The notes beneath the pieces were generated by a model. It had not been told where the DNA came from, did no database searches, and saw nothing but the letters and a program-made list of their open reading frames with translations. This document shows positions 1-7,692 of a DNA stretch of 61,201 nucleotides, piece by piece (position 1 is the stretch's first letter; each line of letters starts with the position of its first letter). The stretch comes from Spirochaetales bacterium (lineage in GTDB: Bacteria > Spirochaetota > Spirochaetia > SZUA-6 > RPPD01), in NCBI GenBank assembly GCA_016934415.1, contig JAFGSW010000100.1, forward strand, positions 1 to 61,201. Direction: 5' to 3'. The position numbers were made by a program, and so were the translations under genes.

Positions 1-97
1 CAGGCGATCGGAAGCTAGGGGTTTGTCGGGTAGGGACGGGCGCCGGGCTTTCATGAGCCGGGCGGATCGTTTATTATAGACAGCATAAGGGGAGGGT

Positions 98-1120
98 ATG
101 ACAGAAGTCCTGTCCCAAGACGAAATAGATCAACTTCTCTCAGCCATCTCTTCCGGGGAAGTCGAGGCGCCTGAAACGCAGGCTATGCCTGCCCAGCGAA
201 ACATCAAGATATACGACTTCAAGCGGCCGGACAAATTCTCCAAAGACCAGATCCGCACCGTGCAGATCATGCACGAGACCTTCGCTCGTCTCACCACCAC
301 CTCGCTCTCCGCCCAACTGCGGAGCCTCGTGCACGTGCATGTCGCCTCGGTCGACCAGCTCACATACGAAGAATTCATCCGCTCCATTCCCAATCCGACC
401 ACACTGGCGGTCATCAACATGGACCCCCTGAAAGGGTCGGCCATTCTCGAGATCGATCCCTCGGTTACGTTTTCCATCATCGACCGGTTGTTCGGCGGCA
501 AGGGCGAGGAGACGAAACTCTCCCGCGACCTCACCGACATCGAGGCGTCGGTCATGGAAAACATCATCGTCCGGGTGCTCGGGAACATGCGCGAGGCTTG
601 GAGCACGGTCATCGACCTCCGGCCGCGCCTCGGTCAAATCGAGACCAATCCGCAATTCGCCCAGATCGTCCCGCCCACGGAAATGGTGGTGCTCGTCACC
701 CTCGAGACCAAGGTCGGCGACGTCGACGGGCTCATGAATTTCTGCATCCCGTATCTCACCATCGAACCCATCATTTCGAAACTGACCGCCCAGTATTGGT
801 ACTCATCGGTACGGCGCGGCGGCACGACGGAAAACCTCAATATCATCCGCGAACGCCTCGAATCGGTCAGCGTCAAGGTGGTGGCCGAGATCGGCGGCAT
901 CATGGTGAGGGTGCGCGACGTCATGCAATTGAAAAAGGGAGACCTGGTACGGATCGAAAGCGTTCATTTGAACGATCCGCTGTCCCTCAAGATCGAGAAC
1001 CGGAGCAAATTCCTCTGCCGGCCCGGAATGGTGGGAAACAAGATGAGCGTCCAGATCGTGAAAAAGCTTGAGGAGACAAGGTTGGAGGAACTCACCGGCG
1101 AAGGGGAGGAAACCACATGA
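98..1120 (+). CDS. fliM: Flagellar motor switch protein FliM
   Basis: This is the C-ring component that receives phospho-CheY and sets the direction of rotation. The N-terminus (LSQDEIDQLLSAI, residues 5-17) is the CheY-binding peptide. The middle CheC-like domain contains the GGKG motif at residues 133-136, used for contact with FliG, and the C-terminal third is a SpoA (FliN-like) domain. The 340-residue length is normal for the family. A strong Shine-Dalgarno (ggggaggg) lies just before the ATG. The stop overlaps the fliY start as ATGA, so the two are translationally coupled. It is the first complete gene of the flagellar operon; the upstream 97 bases hold no recognisable gene end. Confidence 0.97.
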   Translation: MTEVLSQDEIDQLLSAISSGEVEAPETQAMPAQRNIKIYDFKRPDKFSKDQIRTVQIMHETFARLTTTSLSAQLRSLVHVHVASVDQLTYEEFIRSIPNPTTLAVINMDPLKGSAILEIDPSVTFSIIDRLFGGKGEETKLSRDLTDIEASVMENIIVRVLGNMREAWSTVIDLRPRLGQIETNPQFAQIVPPTEMVVLVTLETKVGDVDGLMNFCIPYLTIEPIISKLTAQYWYSSVRRGGTTENLNIIRERLESVSVKVVAEIGGIMVRVRDVMQLKKGDLVRIESVHLNDPLSLKIENRSKFLCRPGMVGNKMSVQIVKKLEETRLEELTGEGEETT

Positions 1121-2232
1121 GTGAAGGCTATCTGTCCCAGGACGAAATAGACGCGCTCTTGCAGGGCACGGAAAGTATCGGGGAAACGGCCCAGTTCGCG
1201 AGCGGCGCCCCCCTGTCGGACCAGGAAAAAAACGCTTTTAAAACCCTCATCCAAGGCACCGTCGAATCGCAAAGCTCGAACCTGTCCATGCTTTCGGGCA
1301 AAGCGGTCATCCTGGGCGCGCCCAGCGTGGAGCTGCGCGCCAAACAGCAATTCGTCGGAGAGCTTCCCGGCGAGCTCGTAGAGGTGAAAGTCGATTTTAC
1401 CGAGGGGCTCGCGGGCGACCATTCCTACCTCCTCTACCTCGATCTCGCCACCAAGCTCGCGAGCTACATCATGGGGCAGGAGAAAGTGGATCTCAACGAG
1501 GCGGCCCTCTCCGGCCTGGCGGAGGCGGTATCCAATATTTCGGGATCGACCGCCACCACCTTCGGCAATCAGCTGGGCAAGACGGTCATGATCAGCCCGG
1601 CCGACTGCCGTAAAATCCTCAAGAACAAGGTGCGATTTCCGTCGGGCGATAATTTCGTGAAGGTTGAATACTCGCTCTCCATAGAAGGGGAGAAACCCTC
1701 CACGCTTATCGAAATTTTCTCACTTCCCATGGTCAAGGAGATCGTCTCCCAGTCGGTGGGAGACGGTGTCGCCAAAACGCTTGCGCCCGTCAAGGGCAAA
1801 AAAATGGAGACGAAGATGTCCAACAAGGATGACTTTTCACAATTGGGAATGCAACCGGATCAGAGCGACGACATCATGTCCTCCCTCGGCAATCTGGGGG
1901 GAGTCATGTCGCCGCCCAACGTGCAGTCGGTGCAGTTTCCGAACCTGCAGGGACAGCCCCAGCCGCATGAAATGGGCAACATCGGGCTCCTGATGGACGT
2001 TTTCATGGAGATGACGGTCGAGCTCGGCCGTACGCGCAAGCCCATCAAGGAGATCCTGCAATTCGGGGAAGGCACCATCATCGAGCTCGACAAGCTGGCG
2101 GGCGAGCCGGTCGACATTCTCGTCAACCACAAGCTGATCGCCCGGGGCGAGGTCGTGGTCATCGACGAAAACTTCGGCGTGCGCATCACTGAAATCATCT
2201 CGCCGCTTGACAGGATGATTGATATAAAATGA
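1117..2232 (+). CDS. fliY: Flagellar motor switch phosphatase/FliN homologue FliY
   Basis: This is the C-ring protein that replaces or supplements FliN in spirochaetes and Firmicutes. It starts with a FliM-type CheY-binding peptide (LSQDEIDALL, about residues 6-15), continues with a CheC-like domain (about 35-200), a low-complexity Gln/Pro/Asn linker (about 230-275), and ends in a FliN/SpoA domain (about 285-371, including EPVDILVNHKLIARGEVVVIDENFG). I did not confirm an intact CheC phosphatase motif. ATGA overlaps couple it to fliM upstream and to the next small gene downstream. Confidence 0.95.
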   Translation: MSEGYLSQDEIDALLQGTESIGETAQFASGAPLSDQEKNAFKTLIQGTVESQSSNLSMLSGKAVILGAPSVELRAKQQFVGELPGELVEVKVDFTEGLAGDHSYLLYLDLATKLASYIMGQEKVDLNEAALSGLAEAVSNISGSTATTFGNQLGKTVMISPADCRKILKNKVRFPSGDNFVKVEYSLSIEGEKPSTLIEIFSLPMVKEIVSQSVGDGVAKTLAPVKGKKMETKMSNKDDFSQLGMQPDQSDDIMSSLGNLGGVMSPPNVQSVQFPNLQGQPQPHEMGNIGLLMDVFMEMTVELGRTRKPIKEILQFGEGTIIELDKLAGEPVDILVNHKLIARGEVVVIDENFGVRITEIISPLDRMIDIK

Positions 2233-2501
2233 CGACGAACGACGCGAGCCGAATGGAAAACCGCGCCATGACGGAAAACGGGGAAAAACCGGACCGCCTG
2301 ACGGTCAGGCGAAACTCGGAAAGGGAATTACATTTTCACTACAACCGGGACGAGCGGTTGAAAATGAAGGGCGAGATGCCGGCAGCGGAAAGGAAAAGAA
2401 GGACGAGGGTGAAAAAAATCACCCGGTGGCTATACGTTCTGCTCGGGGCGGCCATTCTGATTCTCGTGATGATGATTCTCTATAAATATCTTTTTTTATA
2501 A
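2229..2501 (+). CDS. Small single-pass membrane protein in flagellar operon
   Basis: I do not recognise this 90-residue protein. It has a highly charged N-terminal two thirds (many Arg, Lys, Glu) followed by one hydrophobic segment at about residues 68-88 and almost no residues after it. This predicts a tail-anchored topology with the soluble part in the cytoplasm. It overlaps fliY by ATGA and lies 65 bases before motA. An internal Met at residue 10 is a possible alternative start. Its position between switch and stator genes suggests a flagellar accessory role, but that is inference. Confidence 0.7.
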   Translation: MTTNDASRMENRAMTENGEKPDRLTVRRNSERELHFHYNRDERLKMKGEMPAAERKRRTRVKKITRWLYVLLGAAILILVMMILYKYLFL

Positions 2502-2566
2502 CGTGAAATGAAGATATTGGATAATACGTTTCGTGATAAAAAACCGCGGCCGAAGGGGTAGGTGAC

Positions 2567-3349
2567 ATGGATATTGCGAGCATCATAGGCAGCCTCCTGA
2601 CTGCTGTGGGTTTGGTCATAGGATTGATACTCGGCCATGCCCAGTTGAATATTTACCTCGAGCCAGGTTCGTTTTTTATCACCGTTATCGGCTCGTTTGG
2701 CGCCATGATGACCACCCACCCCATCGAGAGGATTCTCCTGATTCCCACGTTCCTCCGCATCGTCTATCGCGCCATCCGAAACGAGGAGGAAAAAATCATC
2801 TCCCACCTGGTGACCTTCTCAGAAAAAGCCCGCCGCGACGGGCTTCTCGCCCTGGAGGACGACCTGGATTCTATCGAGGACCCGTTTTTTCGCAAGGGAA
2901 TTCAACTGGTGGTGGACGGCACCGATCCGGAAATCATAAAAATGATCCTCTACACCGAGCTCAACAAGATAGAAGAAAGGCATGAGGGAAGCTACCTGCT
3001 CTTCGACGACTGGGGAAAAACCGCGCCGGCCTTCGGCATGATCGGAACGCTCATGGGACTCATTGCCATGCTCCGGCACCTGGAGGACAAAACCGCCATC
3101 GGGTACGGTATGTCGCAGGCGCTGCTCACCACGCTCTACGGCGCCATTCTCGCCTACGGATATTTTCTCCCCTGGAAACGAAAGCTCGAGAACAAGGGGC
3201 GGGGCGAATCCCTGGTGAAGGAAATTCTCATCGAGGGCGTGCTGTCCATCCAGGCGGGCGACAACCCGCGCATTCTCGAGGAAAAACTCTACACCTTCCT
3301 GCCGCCGGCCAGGCGCGAAGGCCTGCGCGACGAAATGACGAAGACCTGA
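2567..3349 (+). CDS. motA: Flagellar stator protein MotA
   Basis: This is the proton or sodium channel subunit of the stator and forms a complex with MotB in the inner membrane. Hydrophobic segments lie at about residues 5-25 and 30-50, with two more in the C-terminal half around the conserved TAPAFGMIGTLMGLIAML stretch, which carries the channel-face Pro. A large cytoplasmic loop with many charges precedes that stretch, as expected for the FliG-contact region. The length of 260 residues is normal. motB follows 12 bases downstream. Confidence 0.96.
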   Translation: MDIASIIGSLLTAVGLVIGLILGHAQLNIYLEPGSFFITVIGSFGAMMTTHPIERILLIPTFLRIVYRAIRNEEEKIISHLVTFSEKARRDGLLALEDDLDSIEDPFFRKGIQLVVDGTDPEIIKMILYTELNKIEERHEGSYLLFDDWGKTAPAFGMIGTLMGLIAMLRHLEDKTAIGYGMSQALLTTLYGAILAYGYFLPWKRKLENKGRGESLVKEILIEGVLSIQAGDNPRILEEKLYTFLPPARREGLRDEMTKT

Positions 3350-3361
3350 TAGGACCGATCT

Positions 3362-4099
3362 ATGGCGTTCGTACGGAAAAGGAAACAGCGCCGGGTGGAT
3401 GAAGGGGCGCCCACCTGGATGACCAGCTTCGCCGATATGACGAACCTGGTCATGATTTTTTGGATCGCGCTCTACGCCCTGTCCATGGAATCGGTCAAGC
3501 AGAACGAAGCCATCATCGGAGTCGCCTTCGAGGGTTTCGGCACCTCGTCGGGCGGGGCGACCCTCGAGCCCGGCCAAATGCTGGATCTGGGAAACAACAT
3601 CATGTCCTTCCCCTCCACCGAACACGGCAAATCACTGGCCACGGCGAAAAAAACCGCCACCTCCATTTTCCAGTATGAGCTCAAGACGAGAAAAGTACGG
3701 ATTACTGAGGCCGAGCGCGGACTTATCGTCTCATTGTCGTCCGAGTTGTTTTTCGGGCCGAGCTCGGCCGATATCAACGTCGAGGAGGCGAACGTCGTCC
3801 TGCGAAAGGTCGCCAGGCTCCTGAACGTGCCCGAGTTGTCAAAGAATTATTTCCGAATCGAAGGGCACACCGATTCGGTGCCGATCGCTCCCGGGGGAAA
3901 ATTCGAGACGAACTGGGAGTTATCCACCGCCCGCGCCACGAACGTGCTCCACTATTTGGTCAATCTGGGGGTTGACGAGAAAAGGTTATCCGCGGCCGGG
4001 TACGCCGACAACCAGCCCGTCGGCGACAACGCGACTGAGGAGGGAAGGGCGGTCAACAGGCGGGTCGACATCGTCATTCTCACCGAGGGGCATTTATAA
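3362..4099 (+). CDS. motB: Flagellar stator protein MotB
   Basis: This stator subunit anchors MotA to peptidoglycan. The short N-terminal basic tail is followed by a single transmembrane helix (SFADMTNLVMIFWIALYAL, about residues 22-40) with the ion-binding Asp at residue 25. The C-terminal half is an OmpA-like peptidoglycan-binding domain with IEGHTDSVPI and the NWELSTARA helix. At 245 residues it is slightly shorter than E. coli MotB. The stop codon overlaps the start of the next lipoprotein gene (TAATG). Confidence 0.95.
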   Translation: MAFVRKRKQRRVDEGAPTWMTSFADMTNLVMIFWIALYALSMESVKQNEAIIGVAFEGFGTSSGGATLEPGQMLDLGNNIMSFPSTEHGKSLATAKKTATSIFQYELKTRKVRITEAERGLIVSLSSELFFGPSSADINVEEANVVLRKVARLLNVPELSKNYFRIEGHTDSVPIAPGGKFETNWELSTARATNVLHYLVNLGVDEKRLSAAGYADNQPVGDNATEEGRAVNRRVDIVILTEGHL

Positions 4100-4995
4100 T
4101 GAGAAGATGCCGCGGCGTTTTTCAAGCAGGCGTTTTCGGCCTGCTTTCGCTTTTTTTATTAGGTCTGACCGGCTGCGACCGTCCTTTCGACATGGATACG
4201 GTCGAGAGCATCGCCAAAATGGAACACCCGATGTACAAGGACAAGCCGGTTCCAAAGGAAATCATCGCCGAGCTTGTCCCCCTGGTGAAAGAATACCGCC
4301 AACGGGTCACGGAATACGCGGACGCGGCCGAACAGCTGCAGCTTCTCTATAAGAACGTGGCCCAGAGGTATCTCGACATCGGGTATTTCAAGCAGCAGAT
4401 CGAGTACTACAGCGCCCTCATGGCGGAAAAGAAACTCCCGCCGGACGAAGCCGGAAAAAATGGATATTACGATTACGCCTCAATTATGTTGATGCAAAAA
4501 CGGCTTTACGGCGAGGCGTTCGACAGCCTGCAGAAATCGCTTGCCCTTTCTCCCGACAACACCCTGCTTCTCTATTACGCCGGATATTGCGCCGCCCTGC
4601 GCGGAAAAGCGGTGAGGCCGGAGAACGAAGAGGAGGGGATGGCCTGGCTTCAAAAAGCCATCCGGTATTACGATATGGCGCTGGCGATCGATCCCGATTC
4701 CGTCGACACCCTGTACGGGAAATCAATCCTCCTCGTCTACGAGTTTGTGCGGCCGGCGGAAGCTATTCCCCTCCTTCTCCACATCAAGAGAAAAAACACC
4801 CGGAACATAGACGCAATGTTCGTGCTGGCTTCCGCCTACGTGATGCTCGGTGATCAACAATCATATCAATCGGCGCTCGCTGAATACGAAGCAATAGAGC
4901 GGTTGACCGATATTGAAGCGAAAAAGAAAGCGGCGCGGGAGAACATTGCAGAGCTTAATGCATTGATCCGATCCGGCGGCCCATCGAAACAGTGA
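4099..4995 (+). CDS. TPR-repeat lipoprotein in flagellar operon
   Basis: The protein has a signal peptide with a lipobox (LGLTGC, Cys 26) and at least two tetratricopeptide-like repeats, one around residues 130-165 (AFDSLQKSLALSPDN) and one around 180-215 (YYDMALAIDPDSVDTLYGKS). It should sit in the periplasm attached to a membrane. It overlaps motB by one base. TPR lipoproteins of spirochaete motility operons may act in the periplasmic flagellar collar or motor scaffold; that role is inference here. Specific family not recognised. Confidence 0.8.
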   Translation: MRRCRGVFQAGVFGLLSLFLLGLTGCDRPFDMDTVESIAKMEHPMYKDKPVPKEIIAELVPLVKEYRQRVTEYADAAEQLQLLYKNVAQRYLDIGYFKQQIEYYSALMAEKKLPPDEAGKNGYYDYASIMLMQKRLYGEAFDSLQKSLALSPDNTLLLYYAGYCAALRGKAVRPENEEEGMAWLQKAIRYYDMALAIDPDSVDTLYGKSILLVYEFVRPAEAIPLLLHIKRKNTRNIDAMFVLASAYVMLGDQQSYQSALAEYEAIERLTDIEAKKKAARENIAELNALIRSGGPSKQ

Positions 4996-5051
4996 TCCGC
5001 AGAATGCATCGTCCTGGGCTATAACGAGTCAAAAAATATTTCCCAATCATG

Positions 5052-5084
5052 TTGACAGAAATTACAAAGCGATGATACTATAAT
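5052..5084 (+). promoter_or_regulatory. Putative sigma-70 promoter upstream of fliO
   Basis: A perfect TTGACA lies at 5052-5057. Overlapping -10 candidates are GATACT (16-bp spacing), TACTAT (18 bp) and TATAAT (21 bp) within an AT-rich patch ending at 5084. It sits in the longest gap of this part of the operon and would give fliO and the export genes their own transcript. Confidence 0.5.
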
Positions 5085-5115
5085 AGTAGTTTTTCTAGCT
5101 GACTGGGAGGGAAAG

Positions 5116-5817
5116 CTGAAAAATCGTGTTTCTTTGTTAATTCCCGTCATTGTTATTTTCGTCTCGTTTTTTGCCATTGGGACTCAGGCATTCGCCCAGG
5201 ATAAACCGGGCGAGAATTCAAACGATAAAACGCTCTCTCAGAAATATGAAGGGGGCTACCAGGGGCCGTCACCGTCGCCCGCAGGAAAAGCGAGCGCTGA
5301 TTCCGGAGGAACCGTCGCCGGCAATCAAAACGCCGGAAGCGCGGGAGCGAATCAATCGGACACCGTCACGACCCAGACGTATAATGCCAACCCGACGACG
5401 ATGGATTTCATCACCATGATCCTCGGTCTCCTCGTCGTTATCGCTATCATATACGTCATCTTCTGGTTCTTGAAAAAGCGCATGCGCGGCAAGATCGTCG
5501 AGAACGAGCTCATCAAGATTCTCGGCTCGCGCATCATCAGCGGCACCAAATCGCTGCATTTGGTGGAGGTGGGGGGGGCGATCTATCTCGTCGGCTCCGC
5601 CAATGATTCGATAACGCTCATTTCCGAGATCTCGGAAAAGGAGGCGAAAGATACGATCCGGCTGGCGGTGTCTCAAGCCCCGGGACCGGTCCGGCCGCGT
5701 TTCGTGGACGCCCTCGCCTCCATGTTTAAACCGGGAGCGAAGAGGCAGCTCGAGATCAACGAGAGCATAGATTTCATGAGGAAACAGAGGGACCGGCTGA
5801 AGAAGTTTAAACCGTAG
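5116..5817 (+). CDS. fliO: Flagellar biosynthesis protein FliO (FliZ)
   Basis: This is the export-gate assembly factor FliO. The first ATG is far inside the protein. A CTG at 5116, five bases after a gggagg Shine-Dalgarno (5105-5110), gives a classic signal peptide with KNR followed by a long hydrophobic run ending TQAFAQ; a TTG at 5134 would shorten it to a hydrophobic start without basic residues. A Ser/Gly/Asn-rich linker follows, then a transmembrane helix (about residues 97-118, ILGLLVVIAIIYVIFWFL) and a cytoplasmic domain with the FliO-type LHLVEVGGAIYLVGSANDSITLI stretch. It lies directly before fliP. Confidence 0.85.
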   Translation: MKNRVSLLIPVIVIFVSFFAIGTQAFAQDKPGENSNDKTLSQKYEGGYQGPSPSPAGKASADSGGTVAGNQNAGSAGANQSDTVTTQTYNANPTTMDFITMILGLLVVIAIIYVIFWFLKKRMRGKIVENELIKILGSRIISGTKSLHLVEVGGAIYLVGSANDSITLISEISEKEAKDTIRLAVSQAPGPVRPRFVDALASMFKPGAKRQLEINESIDFMRKQRDRLKKFKP

Positions 5818-5848
5818 CCAAAGAAACGGTAACTTCCTGGGAGGGGAA

Positions 5849-6613
5849 ATGTCAAGGAAAGTCGCGCTCATGACGCTGGCGCTTTTGATGGCCGGCGGTC
5901 CCTGTCTGTTCGCGCAGGCCAACGGACCCGTCAATTTTCCGTTTATTGACGTCGGGGTGCGGAGCGCCAAAAACAACTCGGAAGTCGCGCTTTCGCTACA
6001 GCTTCTCCTGCTGCTCGCCGTTATTTCCCTCGCCCCGTCGCTCGTTGTTCTGTGCACCGCCTTCCTGCGAATATCCATCGTCTTCGACTTTATCAAGCGC
6101 GCCCTTTCCCTCCAGCAGGTGCCCCCCAACCAGGTGTTGATGGGCATCGCCCTGTTCCTCACTTTGTTCATCATGTGGCCGACCCTGGACCAGATCTATC
6201 AGAAGAGCTTCAAGCCCTTCGCCGACGGAAAAATCGGGATCGAAGAAATGTACAAACAGGCGGAATCGCCGGTCAAGGCATTCATGTGGCGCCAGATGGG
6301 TAATGACTACGGCAACGTCGAATTGTTCCTCAAAATGGGGAACTATCCCAAACCCGAAACCAAGGGCGACGTGCCCATTCACGTGCTCATCCCGGCTTTC
6401 GTTCTGCACGAGCTGACCGTGGCATTTAAAATCGGCATTCTGCTCTTCATACCGTTCATCATCATCGACATGGTGGTCGCCTCGACTCTCATGTCCATGG
6501 GCATGATCATGCTTCCGCCGATCATGATTTCCATGCCTTTCAAGTTGATCCTATTCGTGCTTGTCGACGGCTGGGGGCTCATCACCATGCAGGTGGTGAG
6601 AAGCTTCGGGTGA
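5849..6613 (+). CDS. fliP: Flagellar biosynthesis protein FliP
   Basis: This is a core subunit of the type III export gate. It has a cleavable signal peptide (about residues 1-22, ending CLFAQA), then transmembrane helices including the family signature around FLRISIVFDFIKRALSLQQVPPNQVLMGIALFLTLFIMWP. The C-terminal half contains IPAFVLHELTVAFKIGILLFIPFIIIDMVV. At 254 residues it is full length. The Shine-Dalgarno gggagggg precedes the ATG. It should form the FliP5-Q4-R1 complex with its two downstream neighbours. Confidence 0.97.
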   Translation: MSRKVALMTLALLMAGGPCLFAQANGPVNFPFIDVGVRSAKNNSEVALSLQLLLLLAVISLAPSLVVLCTAFLRISIVFDFIKRALSLQQVPPNQVLMGIALFLTLFIMWPTLDQIYQKSFKPFADGKIGIEEMYKQAESPVKAFMWRQMGNDYGNVELFLKMGNYPKPETKGDVPIHVLIPAFVLHELTVAFKIGILLFIPFIIIDMVVASTLMSMGMIMLPPIMISMPFKLILFVLVDGWGLITMQVVRSFG

Positions 6614-6626
6614 GGGAGGTAAAACG

Positions 6627-6893
6627 GTGAGCATCGGCGACGCGACCAACCTGCTGCGGGGGGGGATTCTCGAAACCTTGATCATCGCCGCGCCGTTGCT
6701 CCTGGTGGGGCTGGTAGTGGGACTCGTCATCTCGATCATCCAAGCGACGACCTCGATCCAGGAACAGACGCTCACCTTCGTGCCGAAGATCGCGGCCATC
6801 CTGGGCGCACTCATGCTGCTGGGCCCGTGGATCCTCACATCGCTGCGCGAATTTACCATCCGGCTTTTCAGCCAGATAAGCACCATACCATAG
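6627..6893 (+). CDS. fliQ: Flagellar biosynthesis protein FliQ
   Basis: This is an 88-residue, two-helix export gate subunit. Helices lie at about residues 15-38 (IIAAPLLLVGLVVGLVISIIQ) and 52-75. The family stretch ATTSIQEQTLTFVPKI is present between them. It starts with GTG preceded by gggaggt. The size and the position between fliP and fliR are standard. Confidence 0.96.
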   Translation: MSIGDATNLLRGGILETLIIAAPLLLVGLVVGLVISIIQATTSIQEQTLTFVPKIAAILGALMLLGPWILTSLREFTIRLFSQISTIP

Positions 6894-6906
6894 GACGAGG
6901 TGACGT

Positions 6907-7692
6907 ATCGAGATCATTGCATCGAACTTCCAGCTCTACCTCGTCATCTTCGTCCGTGTCGCGGCGGTTATCCAGATAGCGCCGCTTCTGTCATCCGAAG
7001 GCATTCCCCAGGCGGTGAAGATCGGATTGGCCCTCTTCACGACACTTGTGATTTTCCCATGGGTCAAAGCGCTCGGTTATAATTTCCCGGCGAACCTCGT
7101 CGATTACTTCCTGGTTGTGGTGGGAGAGGCGCTCATCGGAATCATCATCGGTTTTTTCCTCGCCCTCATTTACGTGATTTTCCAGGTGGGCGGAGAATTT
7201 TTCGCCTTCCAGATGGGATTCGGCGCCTCCTCGGTGTTCGATCCGCTCGCCCAGGTGGAAGTTCCGCTCATCGGACAATACCTGAATCTCGTGGCCATGC
7301 TCGTGTTCGTGACCATTGGCGGGATGCAGAAAATATTCCTTTCAGGAATCTACAATTCGTTCAAGACGGTGCGGGTGGCGGATATCGTCACGGGGAAGGA
7401 TTTTCTTCTCCGCTTCTTCACGGGCAGCATGGGCAAACTGTTCGAAAACGCCCTCACCATCGCCTTTCCCATCGTGGGAACGTTGTTTCTTATTTCTGTC
7501 GTCATGGGGCTTCTCGCCAAAGCGGCGCCTCAAATGAACCTGCTCATGATGGGGTTCCCGGTGGCGATCGGGGTCGCCTTTTTATCCCTCTTCTTCATCC
7601 TTCCCTTTGTCACCGACGCGGCCACGCGCCTCATCGAGGCGAGTTTCCGCGAGCTGGGGGGTATCTTCGGCACTTTGGCGGGAGGACAATGA
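6907..7692 (+). CDS. fliR: Flagellar biosynthesis protein FliR, apparent ATC start
   Basis: This is the export gate subunit FliR. The first standard start codon in frame is GTG at 7015, but FliR-like coding clearly continues upstream: IEIIASNFQLYLVIFVRVAA is the expected FliR N-terminus. The frame is closed by TGA at 6901. A gagg Shine-Dalgarno (6897-6900) sits six bases before ATC at 6907, making an AUC start likely; one base change (C to G at 6909) would give ATG followed by GAG, so a sequencing error is the alternative. From 6907 the length is 261 codons, the normal size, with several hydrophobic helices and the conserved GEFFAFQMGFG stretch. The stop overlaps flhB. Confidence 0.85.
   Translation: MEIIASNFQLYLVIFVRVAAVIQIAPLLSSEGIPQAVKIGLALFTTLVIFPWVKALGYNFPANLVDYFLVVVGEALIGIIIGFFLALIYVIFQVGGEFFAFQMGFGASSVFDPLAQVEVPLIGQYLNLVAMLVFVTIGGMQKIFLSGIYNSFKTVRVADIVTGKDFLLRFFTGSMGKLFENALTIAFPIVGTLFLISVVMGLLAKAAPQMNLLMMGFPVAIGVAFLSLFFILPFVTDAATRLIEASFRELGGIFGTLAGGQ

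Noticed and set aside
1..97. End of an upstream gene such as fliL
   Set aside because: A frame ends at tag (16-18) but too few codons are visible to identify it.
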